A stretch of DNA of 64,000 nt, taken from positions 1,302,001-1,366,000 of the forward strand of contig NZ_CP016808.1 in assembly GCF_002741035.1 (NCBI RefSeq), given 5' to 3'. Every line of letters starts with the position of its first letter. The stretch's first letter is position 1. The notes under the pieces are model-generated. The model had not been told where the DNA came from and did no database searches. It saw only the letters and a list, made by a program, of their open reading frames with translations. The position numbers were made by a program, and so were the translations under genes. Below are positions 18,187-26,578 of this stretch, one piece after another. The DNA comes from Paenibacillus sp. BIHB 4019 (lineage in GTDB: Bacteria; Bacillota; Bacilli; Paenibacillales; Paenibacillaceae).

Positions 18187-18232
18187 TTGACAACCGCAGC
18201 CAAATCGATTATTTTTGTTGTACATACAAAAT
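18187..18232 (+). promoter_or_regulatory. Promoter and operator of the MarR gene
   Basis: TTGACA (18187-18192), a 17-base spacer and TATTTT (18210-18215). A 21-base site with core TTGTTGTACATACAA (18212-18232) overlaps the -10 region. The same 21 bases occur in reverse orientation before the MFS gene. Confidence 0.7.
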
Positions 18233-18251
18233 AAAAGAAGGAGGAATAGGG

Positions 18252-18707
18252 ATGACAAAACAGCCTCACAACGATTTCGCGCAGCAGGATGATGCTTTTT
18301 TGCATAGCTGCATGTATTTCACAACGAACCGCCTGAGCCGGGCTATAACGCGAATGGCAGATGAAGCCTTTGCGACAACTGGACTTGCGCCAGCCTATGG
18401 CTATTTGATTCGCCTTGTCGTCGGCAAGCCAGGCATTACGCAGAAGGAGCTCTCGGAGAAGCTGTATATTACCCCTTCCACTCTGACGCGTTTTATAGAT
18501 AAGCTTGAGGGAAAGCGACTGGTGGAGCGCCAAGTGCAGGGCAAGACCGTGCTCGTCTATCCAACCGACAAAGGCAAGGAGCTAGTACCGTCACTACGCC
18601 AAGCTTCACACACACTGAAGGAAAAATATGAAGCGATTCTCGGCAAAGAGCTGGCAGACCAGCTAACCCATAATCATGAATTAGCGAGCGAGCAGCTGGA
18701 GCGTTAA
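18252..18707 (+). CDS. MarR-family regulator
   Basis: 151 residues from the ATG at 18252, preceded by AAGGAGG. Winged-helix MarR core: ITQKELSEKLYITPSTLTRFIDKLEGKRLVER, with the wing continuing into GKTVLVYPTDKGKEL. Helices at both ends form the dimer interface. The adjacent MFS gene carries the same operator, so this protein very likely represses both its own gene and the transporter. The ligand is unknown. Confidence 0.9.
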   Translation: MTKQPHNDFAQQDDAFLHSCMYFTTNRLSRAITRMADEAFATTGLAPAYGYLIRLVVGKPGITQKELSEKLYITPSTLTRFIDKLEGKRLVERQVQGKTVLVYPTDKGKELVPSLRQASHTLKEKYEAILGKELADQLTHNHELASEQLER

Positions 18708-18717
18708 AATGTGCATG

Positions 18718-18751
18718 CCGGTTGTAAAAGCCACTTAAAGCGTGGAACCGG
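18718..18751 (+). terminator. Hairpin after the MarR gene
   Basis: GCCGGTT/AACCGGC enclose a 20-base loop. The T run is weak, so it may only partly separate the MarR and MFS units. Confidence 0.4.
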
Positions 18752-18817
18752 CTATTTCGCATTCTTTTGAGCACACTCGTATTTTTAATATTATGGCCTT
18801 ATTGAGCATTGCTTTTA

Positions 18818-18838
18818 ATTTTGTATGTACAACAAAAA
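18818..18838 (+). promoter_or_regulatory. Operator of the MFS gene, inverted copy of the MarR operator
   Basis: Core TTGTATGTACAACAA is the exact reverse complement of the site at 18212-18232 over 21 bases. It lies 21 bases before the ATG at 18860. Confidence 0.75.
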
Positions 18839-18859
18839 TATAAAGGGAGAGCAATTGAT

Positions 18860-20146
18860 ATGAGTCTTATACATTCGCAAGCTGAGCTGCAGCCAAAATC
18901 CCGGTTTTATTACGGCTGGATCATTGTACTGCTGACCTTCGCCACACTGCTCGTGTCGGCGGGTATCCGCTCGCTGCCGAGTATCTTGCTTGTCCCGTTT
19001 CAAAATGAGTTCCATTGGAGCCGCGGCAGCATCTCCAGCGTCATCTCCATGGGCATATTGCTATACGGCTTAGTGGGGCCATTTTCCGCCTCCATGCTGC
19101 TGCGCTTCGGTGTGCGCAAAGTCGTCATAAGCTCGCTCGCGCTGCTTGCCATTAGCCTGGCGGCCACGCCGTTCATCCACGCCTTATGGCAGTTCAACCT
19201 GCTGTGGGGGCTGGTCTCTGGCCTTGCTACGGGCATGATGGCGAATGTGCTTGGCGTAACGGTCAGCAATATGTGGTTTGTTAAGCGCAAAGGACTAGTC
19301 ATTGGTTTGCTGACAGCAAGCGCTGCTACCGGCCAACTGCTGTTTCTGCCCCTTTTTGCAAAAATGACGGCTGATTTCGGCTGGCGCTATGCTATTTTTG
19401 CAGCTATAGCGGGCGTTCTGCTCGTTCTCGCTGCTGTAGCCATCTGGATGCGCAACCACCCTTATGATGTTGGTGCCGCTCCCTACGGCTCCAGCGAAAT
19501 CGTAAAACCAGCCGAATTCACGGGGAACCTGCTTCTGACTCCACTGCGTAATCTCAGGCTGGCTATGAAAAATTCGACGTTCTGGCTGCTCGCCGGCACC
19601 TTCTTTTTTTGCGGCTTCTCCACCAATGGCTTGATCGGCACCCATCTAATTGCCGCTTGCGGCGACCATGGCATGCTGGAGGTTGCTGCTGCCGGCCTGC
19701 TCGCCATGATGGGTCTGTTCGATTTGTTCGGAACGACGATCTCTGGCTGGCTATCCGACCATTTTGACAGCCGCAAGCTGCTGTTCTGGTATTATGGGCT
19801 GCGCGGCCTGTCGCTGCTGTTTCTGCCTTATGCGCTTACTGCGACGCCAGCCATGCTTGTCGTGTTCTCCGTTTTCTATGGCCTCGACTGGATTGCAACG
19901 GTTCCCCCGACCGCAAAGCTAGCTGGCGAAACGTTCGGCAAGGAAAGATCCGGCATGATTTTCGGCTGGATCGTCGTTGCCCACCAGCTCGGCGCTTCTA
20001 CCGCAGCCTATGGGGCAGGGGTTATGCGCGATTGGTTCGGCACCTATTCGCAAGCGTTCTTCATCGCCGGATTTGTATGCTTCTTCGCAGCATTAATGGC
20101 GCTGCGCATTAGAAGAAGCCCGGCGGCTGCCGTTCAAGCGGCATAA
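18860..20146 (+). CDS. Major facilitator superfamily transporter (OFA/MCT-like)
   Basis: 428 residues from the ATG at 18860 after AAAGGGAG. About 12 hydrophobic segments are visible. The N-terminal 'YYGWIIVLLTF' and 'SRGSISSVISMGILLYGLVGPFS' patterns resemble the oxalate-formate/monocarboxylate branch of MFS. The product probably moves a small organic acid or related compound across the membrane. It is controlled with the MarR gene through the shared operator. The substrate is not readable from sequence. Confidence 0.85.
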   Translation: MSLIHSQAELQPKSRFYYGWIIVLLTFATLLVSAGIRSLPSILLVPFQNEFHWSRGSISSVISMGILLYGLVGPFSASMLLRFGVRKVVISSLALLAISLAATPFIHALWQFNLLWGLVSGLATGMMANVLGVTVSNMWFVKRKGLVIGLLTASAATGQLLFLPLFAKMTADFGWRYAIFAAIAGVLLVLAAVAIWMRNHPYDVGAAPYGSSEIVKPAEFTGNLLLTPLRNLRLAMKNSTFWLLAGTFFFCGFSTNGLIGTHLIAACGDHGMLEVAAAGLLAMMGLFDLFGTTISGWLSDHFDSRKLLFWYYGLRGLSLLFLPYALTATPAMLVVFSVFYGLDWIATVPPTAKLAGETFGKERSGMIFGWIVVAHQLGASTAAYGAGVMRDWFGTYSQAFFIAGFVCFFAALMALRIRRSPAAAVQAA

Positions 20147-20160
20147 CAGACACGAAAAAA

Positions 20161-20206
20161 CAAGCCATGAACAACGTCTCGACAGACGATGCTCATGGCT
20201 TATTTT
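20161..20206 (+). terminator. Terminator of the MFS gene
   Basis: AAGCCATGA/TCATGGCTT with inner CGTCT/AGACG, then TATTTT. Confidence 0.85.
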
Positions 20207-20231
20207 CAACCTTAGACGCTTTGCTGCACTC

Positions 20232-20588
20232 TTACTTGAAAAACACCTTGTCCACATTGTATTTCGCTCTTAGCTTATTCACGATATACGTCTCGTAAAT
20301 TTCTCTATCCACTGGCTCTTCAATGATGCAGACCTCAATCGTCGTCACTTCGTCGCGATGCGGTTTCATTGGGGATACCGAATCTTCAAAATGCTTCTTG
20401 ATTCTTGGTCTAAGCTTTCTTGCTTTGCCGACAAACAGCAGTTCCTTGCTCTTGTTGTAGAACATGAAGATGCCGCCTTTGTCGCGGGGAATCAGGTGAA
20501 AATCAGTAAAGCCATAAATATTGCTCAGCTCAGGAGAAATTTGCTTCTCAATCGTTACATCCGGTGTTGGTATCGTAATATTAATCAC
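20232..20588 (-). CDS. GIY-YIG nuclease-fold protein (UvrC N-terminal-like)
   Basis: 118 residues with a GTG start at 20588. The core reads GGIFMFYNKSKELLFVGKARKLRPRIKKHF, which is the GIY-YIG order (here GIF...FVG) with the following Arg, and ETYIVNKLRAKYNV supplies the usual Glu and Asn. This is the layout of the UvrC N-terminal nuclease module standing alone. Such stand-alone proteins are common in Bacillota. The DNA target is unknown. Confidence 0.75.
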   Translation of the reverse strand: MINITIPTPDVTIEKQISPELSNIYGFTDFHLIPRDKGGIFMFYNKSKELLFVGKARKLRPRIKKHFEDSVSPMKPHRDEVTTIEVCIIEEPVDREIYETYIVNKLRAKYNVDKVFFK

Positions 20589-20714
20589 GCGCTGCTCACG
20601 TCCTCATTCAATATAAGAGTAAATACTACCACAAAACCCGCCGCAACACCATTTCAAATTTCCCCCTTCTTTCTGCCCCTGCTTATTTACGCTGAAAATA
20701 AGTATCCATATAAT

Positions 20715-20758
20715 AAAGCATGTTCGCCAGCAGCTTCATGCCGGTTAACATGCTTTTT
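20715..20758 (-). terminator. Terminator downstream of the YwqG-like gene
   Basis: AAAGCATGTT/AACATGCTTT with a 22-base loop. It lies after the minus-strand stop at 20796; the flanking T run is stronger on the plus strand. Confidence 0.6.
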
Positions 20759-20795
20759 CTCATTTCGCTTCACAATTATACGCCATTAGCTTCCC

Positions 20796-21686
20796 TTAGC
20801 TGGAATACAGCGAACAATACGTACGCGTGAAATTCCCTGCCAGCAAATCTTCTTTGCGAATATAAAATTGCAACTCCCCGGCATCCCACCAGCAGAAGCC
20901 TACATCTTGATCCGAATCAAGAGCTAGCAGCACAAGCGTATCTGCAACCTCCTGCTCAGCTTGTCCTTCATCGCCTCCGAAGTGGTCTGCCAGCTGCTTC
21001 ATCGCCTTGTCCGGACTGTATTCATAATGCTTGCCCGTCATCAGCATCAGCGCCGCCTCAATCTCGCAGTCGCCATGCTGCGTTGCCGGATAGCCGAACA
21101 TGACGGCAAGATCGCCATTCTCGCTTCCGCTCAATTCATCGGTTAAATTCTCGTATTCCTCATAATCATGCTCTTCATCTTCTACTAGCTCTTCATCTAC
21201 ATAGCCATAGCCTGGAAGCTCAATCGAGGCTCGGCCCGCTACCTCATAGCCGGTATAGTCCGCATCCTCCAGCGACGTTTCCTCAGGAGCAAAGCGGCGC
21301 TTGGCACCTGCAAGCTGCTCGTCTTTCAAATGCAGGACGAAATGGTCAATATGATAAGCCGGCTCATCCACTCCCAAGAAAAAATAAAGCATGCCGCCAT
21401 GCGATAACCGCGCAGCCGCATCATGCGGTGCCAATTCCTCCATACGCAGCTGTGCCAAAAACGTCATCGGTGTGCCTTCTTTATCAAGCGGCCATTCTAT
21501 TTCATCAGGAAGATCGGGATCTCCACCAATTCGCGATACGCAGATTTTAGAATAATCCGCTATATTTCGCTTCGCCAAACGTACGCCTTCACGGGCATGT
21601 TTCATTAAATAGTCCAAGGCGTGGGTATACTCCTGTTCTTGCAGCAAGTGTTCCAATTTTTCCTGATTTGGTTTTGTTAATGGCAT
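20796..21686 (-). CDS. DUF1963/YwqG-like protein
   Basis: 296 residues, preceded by GAGGAG. Patterns typical of the YwqG family are present: SRIGGDPDLPDEIEWP near residue 52, TFLAQLRMEEL, GMLYFFLG, and the C-terminal FCWWDAGELQFYI. A very acidic insert of about 30 residues (EELVEDEEHDYEEYE) interrupts the middle. YwqG proteins are cytoplasmic and often linked to polymorphic-toxin or cell-contact loci, but no such partner is visible here, so no function is assigned. Confidence 0.8.
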   Translation of the reverse strand: MPLTKPNQEKLEHLLQEQEYTHALDYLMKHAREGVRLAKRNIADYSKICVSRIGGDPDLPDEIEWPLDKEGTPMTFLAQLRMEELAPHDAAARLSHGGMLYFFLGVDEPAYHIDHFVLHLKDEQLAGAKRRFAPEETSLEDADYTGYEVAGRASIELPGYGYVDEELVEDEEHDYEEYENLTDELSGSENGDLAVMFGYPATQHGDCEIEAALMLMTGKHYEYSPDKAMKQLADHFGGDEGQAEQEVADTLVLLALDSDQDVGFCWWDAGELQFYIRKEDLLAGNFTRTYCSLYSS

Positions 21687-21742
21687 AAAATCAAGCTCCT
21701 CATGGAAAATATGTAGACCCTTCGTTTATTGTAATCGATGGC

Positions 21743-22747
21743 CTACTTCATGCCCATCATTTTCGGAAGTTCATCCAGAAAACGTTCCATTGTAATCGGA
21801 TCACTTGCGTTCCAGCTAATATCAGCCGTATAAGCCTGATTGTTTTTCACAGCGGGGATCGACTTCCAAAGCGGGCCCTCCATCAGCTTTTTCGCTTCCA
21901 CTTCATCATCAGTACCGGGTGAACTGAGCAAAAACACGTGGTCCCCCGCATAATCAGGCAGCACCTCCATTGAAATAAGCGAGAATACTTCCTTCTTGTC
22001 GATCAGTTCCTGCACCTTCGCGCTTGGGCTAAAGCCGCCCGACTGGTACAGCGACATCGTTAAGCTGAAATTGCCCATGACATAGAAGTCACCAGCCAGG
22101 CTTAGGTAAACTGTTGCCGACTCTTCAGGCTTCAAACCGATTTTATCCCACATCGCCTTCGCCTTAATCTCATAGCTGGCAATCCAATCCTCCGCCTCCT
22201 GCTTCTTATTGACGATATCAGCAACCTCTCGCAAGCGGTCAAACGTTGCTGCATCTCTATTGAAGATGACCGTCGGCGCGATTTTGGACATTTTCTCGAA
22301 AATTTCGGTGTCATCGGGTCCACCATAACCAGCCTGCAAAATCAGGTCCGGCGCAAGCTCCAGCACCTTCTCCATATTATGCGGGTAGCCAATATCGACA
22401 ACCCCGACTAAATCGTCTTTATAAATGTAGGGCTCGTTCACCCAATCGTTCCCCGCAGGTGTAATGCCCAGTGCCAGCAAATCCCCTGGTATGTCGCCGA
22501 GCAATACGATTTTCTGAGGATGTGTTGGAATTGCAACTTCATGCCCGCCAAAATCCTTATAGATACGTGTTGCTGCCTCTGTCGCAATTGTTGCAGCTTG
22601 TTCAGCCGACTCAGACTCGGTTGGCTCGGTTGCAGCTGGTGCCGACTCCGTCGCTTCTACACCACCCGTAGAGCCGCAGGCTGCTAATAAACTGAAGGTT
22701 AATAACAGTATAACGGCAATGAACATTCTGACTTGTTTCGTAGACAT
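21743..22747 (-). CDS. Siderophore-binding lipoprotein of an ABC importer
   Basis: 334 residues from the ATG at 22747, set by AGAGGGG. A longer in-frame reading would translate the Fur box. Lipoprotein signal with lipobox LLAAC near residue 24, then a Ser/Thr/Glu-rich tether and a PF01497-type two-lobed binding domain (KIVLLGDIPGDLLALGITPAG; APDLILQAGYGGPDD). It captures a ferric siderophore outside the membrane for a FecCD-type importer, but no permease or ATPase is next to it. It closely resembles the binding halves of the AraC fusions but has no AraC part. Confidence 0.9.
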   Translation of the reverse strand: MSTKQVRMFIAVILLLTFSLLAACGSTGGVEATESAPAATEPTESESAEQAATIATEAATRIYKDFGGHEVAIPTHPQKIVLLGDIPGDLLALGITPAGNDWVNEPYIYKDDLVGVVDIGYPHNMEKVLELAPDLILQAGYGGPDDTEIFEKMSKIAPTVIFNRDAATFDRLREVADIVNKKQEAEDWIASYEIKAKAMWDKIGLKPEESATVYLSLAGDFYVMGNFSLTMSLYQSGGFSPSAKVQELIDKKEVFSLISMEVLPDYAGDHVFLLSSPGTDDEVEAKKLMEGPLWKSIPAVKNNQAYTADISWNASDPITMERFLDELPKMMGMK

Positions 22748-22770
22748 GTGAAAACCCCTCTTTTGTTTGA

Positions 22771-22785
22771 TGATAATCATTATCA
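22771..22785 (-). promoter_or_regulatory. Fur box before the binding-lipoprotein gene
   Basis: TGATAATCATTATCA is a perfect 7-1-7 consensus Fur box, 24 bases before the start at 22747. Confidence 0.9.
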
Positions 22786-23013
22786 ATATACTGGATGCTG
22801 CGATCCAACACAATGGACAAAACAGGCTTCTGTTATTTCACATGACAGGAAAACAACGACGAGGCTACATGACAACACTGTAAGCTTGGGTGTCCCGTTT
22901 TGTAAGGTAACAACTATAGTTCAGGCGATTTTGGCGGGATAAAATAGGATTAACCTCACCTGTGATTTGTTCGTCAGTGCTTGAGGAAATTTCACAAAAG
23001 GGACGATGTGATT

Positions 23014-24534
23014 ATGCAACGATTTGAAGTGCTGCTGCTTTTGTCCAATGTCGGCCTGCTCGTGTTATTGTTCGTGTTGAAGAAGGAGCGCCGCCCTGCG
23101 TCCCTATTCGTGGCAAGCGTTATTAGCACGATATTCATGATCCTCCATTGGACATTCGAAGGCCCGAGATTGCAGCTCCTGCTTGCTTATGGCATCACGC
23201 TGCTTTTTTTGGCACTTTCGAGTTATGCCTCATTCAAACAGACCGCTCTTCCTCATCTAACGCGGTTTTGGAGGGGCACCGTTTATGCTGCAATCGCCGC
23301 TATGCTGGCACTCACAGCGGGGCTGATGTATGTTTTCCCCGTCTTTAAGCTGCCGGCGCCAACCGGCGATTTCAGCGCAGGTACGCAAACGTTCCATTTC
23401 ATTGATGCGAACCGGGAAGAAATTTTTGGCGGGCCAGAGGGCGGCAAGCGGGAGCTCATCGTGCAATTTTGGTATCCTGCGCAGCATGCATCTGGCACTC
23501 CCGCCCCCTTCATCGCAGACCGCGCGCTGCTGAAGGAGGAGCCGTTGTCCAAAACGGTCGGTTTTCCATCCATCCTGATGGATTATCTCAAATATATCCC
23601 GAGCCACTCTTACCTCAATGCCGGGCTTTCCAACGCCTCACCTTCCTATCCCGTCGTTATTTAGAACCATGGGTACAAGTCGTCACGCATTTATCATACG
23701 TCGCAAGCTGAAAATCTCGCGAGCCACGGCTACATCGTTGTCGCTATCGACCATACGTACAGCACGTTTGCCACCGTCTTCCCGGATGGGCGTACCACAA
23801 CGATGCAGACCGACGAATATCTCATACGCGACATGGAATATCGGGACAGGGTTGGAAAGGTGTGGACGGACGATGTAGCGTTTGTTCTCGATCAGCTTCA
23901 GGAGCTCAACACTGGCGCAAGCCCTTCTCTTTTTCACGGAAAAATGGATTTGGATCGCATTGGCGTTTTTGGCCATTCCTATGGGGGAGCTGCGGCTTAT
24001 GATGCCTCTTATGATGAAAGAATTAAAGCGGGCATTGATTTGGATGGCGCGCTTTACCGTTACCACAACAAGGAGAGCCTCACAAAGCCTTTTCTGTTTA
24101 TGCTCTCCGAAGGCACCTTTGAGCGCTACAACAGAGTAAGGCAGCATGACTTTCCTGCCGATGAAGAGCTGAAGGAGATGGGAGCAACGAGGGAGGAAAT
24201 CGAGCGGGATTATCGCGATGTCGGGGCACAGCTTAAGCATATGGGCAGCGTCGCTGATCACGGAGGACAGGTTGTGTATGTAGCAGGCGCAGAGCATTAT
24301 AATTTTGCCGATGTGCAGCTTCTTACCCCCATACTTCGGCAAATTGGCATGACCGGGAAGCTGAGTACGGACCGGGTTGCTTCAATTATTAACGCCTATA
24401 CCCTTAGCTTCTTCGACCATTATTTGAAAAATAAAGGCGACAGCCTGCTGGAGGGACCAAACGAAGCCTATCCGGAGGTGAAGTTTATGACCTCGCTGTT
24501 TGCCGGCGGCAATGGAGAAAAGTCCGAGAAATGA
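23014..24534 (+). pseudogene. PAF-acetylhydrolase-like alpha/beta hydrolase broken by an in-frame TAG
   Basis: The frame opens at the ATG at 23014 (AAAGGGA upstream), encodes four or five membrane helices in the first 120 residues, then a lipase domain. TAG at 23662-23664 interrupts it after YPVVI, and the same frame continues NHGYKSS...ASHGYIVVAIDHTY to 24534 with no shift. The part beyond the stop carries the nucleophile GHSYGG, an acidic candidate in IDLDGA and His in GAEHYNF. In this family an aromatic or aliphatic residue followed by SHGYG normally sits where the TAG is. The simplest reading is a nonsense mutation removing the whole active site. Sequencing error or readthrough are alternatives. 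Confidence 0.85.
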
Positions 24535-24576
24535 GAGAGGCAGGAGCCTTGACGGGCCCCTGCCTCTCTTTTTTTC
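24534..24576. terminator. Bidirectional terminator
   Basis: GAGAGGCAGG/CCTGCCTCTC followed by TTTTTTTT. It serves the broken hydrolase and overlaps the stop of the convergent HesB-like gene. Confidence 0.85.
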
Positions 24577-24862
24577 ATTCCACGATCATGTCAATTTCCT
24601 CATGCTGCTCGTCGAACGTAATGCGCAGCCCTTTATTGTCGAGATACCACAAATTGGCTTCCTCTATGAAGAAGGTAACTCCTTCAACGGTAGCGCTGAG
24701 CCCCGGATTTATTGGCAGTTCCTTATTAACGCCTAGAGACAAGCCCGGCACTACAGTGCTGCAGCCGCCAAGCTTTATAAATATTCTGACCGACTCTCCA
24801 TTTTTCAGTTCCAACTGCTGCTTATACCAGCTCGCCGCTGGCTGCTCAACGATTAATTGCAT
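24575..24862 (-). CDS. HesB/IscA-like small protein
   Basis: 95 residues from the ATG at 24862, after GGAAGGGG. The pattern RIFIKLGGCSTVVPGLSLGV and the late VEGVTFFIEEANLWYLD match the HesB-like family of Bacillus (YneR/YqkB type). Only one of the three cysteines of A-type Fe-S carriers is present, so classical Fe-S cluster delivery is doubtful. Cytoplasmic, single gene. Confidence 0.7.
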   Translation of the reverse strand: MQLIVEQPAASWYKQQLELKNGESVRIFIKLGGCSTVVPGLSLGVNKELPINPGLSATVEGVTFFIEEANLWYLDNKGLRITFDEQHEEIDMIVE

Positions 24863-24985
24863 ATGTGTCAGCCCCTTCCATTCGATATTCGCCACTTAAA
24901 TGATGCTCCTTCAAGTACGAATACCTTCATCATCGCCAATTGGCGGGCTGGTGTCAATGCAGCTGCACATATTTGCTTATATCGT

Positions 24986-26578
24986 TTATTCGCTCAAGCT
25001 GGCAGCAGCTTTAACCTTAAGCCGATATTCCTGCGGAGAAATCCCCTCCAGCTCCTTGAACACGCGCGTAAATTGCTTGCTGCTCTCGAAGCCTAAAGCG
25101 CTTCCGATATCCTGCATTTTATCGCTTGTGCTCTCCAGCAGCTCCTTACCTTTGCGGATACGCAGCTTTTTCAAAAACAAGACAAAGCTTTCTCCTGTAT
25201 GTGCCTTAAACGCCTCGCTGAAATAAGAATAATTGAGGCCGACATAATTGCTGACAACCGCCATATTGAGCGGCCGGGCGTAGTTCATCTCCATATAAGC
25301 GATAGCCGAGTTAATTTCCGCATGCTCGTTATAGGCAGAGCGGATGCCTTTCACATATTCATTTACGCTGTATAATAGATGCTCCAAGCTGCGGTAATAG
25401 TCGTGAAAGCTGCGAAAATTGTCCATGCTGCCGACTCTGCGATACAGCTTCAGCACGTCAATAGACGCTTCTCCGTATAGGCGGAACACTTCATCGAGCA
25501 CCTGCTCATTCATTCGTTTGCCCACCTGGCGCAAATAACCGATATCTATATCAGCCAATTCCTCGATTCGAAAAATGGCTTTAAGCAGCGCTTGCAGCTC
25601 TTTCTCCCGCTCGGTGCCCAGCATATTGCCAAGCTTGCGAATGTCTTCATCCGGCAGCGGATGCATGCGGCGCTGCGGCGCGCAAATATCCTGATGCTGG
25701 AGCAGGCGGCTGCTGGGATAAAGAAAGGAATAGTGCAGCGCTTCCTCTGCCTGCTTATAGCAGCTGCGCAAATCCTCAAGCCTGGCCGCCTCTGAGCTTA
25801 GTCCCAAACGCAGCCCTTCCAGCTCCTTGCCGCCAGTTAGCCTCAGCAGCTCGTGGAACTGCGCAGCTTGCCCTCCAATTAGGACAAGCCTTCCCCCGCC
25901 ATCCACAAAAGAAGCATCGACCGTCCCTCCAAGCTGCTCCAGCATACTCTCGATGAGCTGCCCCCGCTCATTGCGGTTCACCGCTTCCCCATTCTCGGAT
26001 TTATAGCTCAGAACAGCTACATGGCATGGCAAGGTGATTGATTCGAAGGGCATATCATTATCAGGACGCAGCTCCTCCTCCTGCCCATGCAGCAGCTCAC
26101 CTTGAATGAGCCACTCTTTCAGGCGGCTCATTCGAACCTGCTCGCGGTATTTGTCGCCCTCTGCTGTTTTGCGAGCAAGCTCTGCCTGTGCCTGCAAAAT
26201 ACTTTCGCTCTTGCGCAGCGCCTCGAACAGCTCATCCCGGCGAATCGGCTTCAAAATATAATCTCTGACCTGGTACTCAATCGCCGCCTTCGCATACGTA
26301 AACTCATCATAGCCGCTCAAAATAATAAAAACAGGCTTGCGCTCCTCCTCCGGCTGCTGCATCACTTGCTTGATCAGCTCAATGCCATCCATCACCGGCA
26401 TACGAATGTCCGTAATGACGATATCCGCCTGCTCGCTCTCATATTGCGCCAACGCATCCTCTCCATGAATGGCTAGCCGAATATGGTAGTCATTCGGAAA
26501 CTCACGCTCGATCATCGTTTTCAGGCCGATTCTTATATTTTTCTCGTCATCCACGATCAGCAGCTTCTTAATCGTCAT
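24986..26578 (-). CDS. YesN-type response regulator, system 1
   Basis: 530 residues from the ATG at 26578, after GGAGGAGG. Receiver domain at residues 1-125 with acidic pocket (IVDDEKN) and phospho-acceptor Asp in IVITDIRMPVMDG. A variable middle region follows, then a C-terminal AraC helix-turn-helix (VSNYVGLNYSYFSEAFKAHTG; IGSALGFESSKQFTRVFKEL). It overlaps the 3' end of the kinase gene by 11 bases, so it is translationally coupled. It should activate the adjacent sugar ABC genes when phosphorylated. Confidence 0.93.
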   Translation of the reverse strand: MTIKKLLIVDDEKNIRIGLKTMIEREFPNDYHIRLAIHGEDALAQYESEQADIVITDIRMPVMDGIELIKQVMQQPEEERKPVFIILSGYDEFTYAKAAIEYQVRDYILKPIRRDELFEALRKSESILQAQAELARKTAEGDKYREQVRMSRLKEWLIQGELLHGQEEELRPDNDMPFESITLPCHVAVLSYKSENGEAVNRNERGQLIESMLEQLGGTVDASFVDGGGRLVLIGGQAAQFHELLRLTGGKELEGLRLGLSSEAARLEDLRSCYKQAEEALHYSFLYPSSRLLQHQDICAPQRRMHPLPDEDIRKLGNMLGTEREKELQALLKAIFRIEELADIDIGYLRQVGKRMNEQVLDEVFRLYGEASIDVLKLYRRVGSMDNFRSFHDYYRSLEHLLYSVNEYVKGIRSAYNEHAEINSAIAYMEMNYARPLNMAVVSNYVGLNYSYFSEAFKAHTGESFVLFLKKLRIRKGKELLESTSDKMQDIGSALGFESSKQFTRVFKELEGISPQEYRLKVKAAASLSE

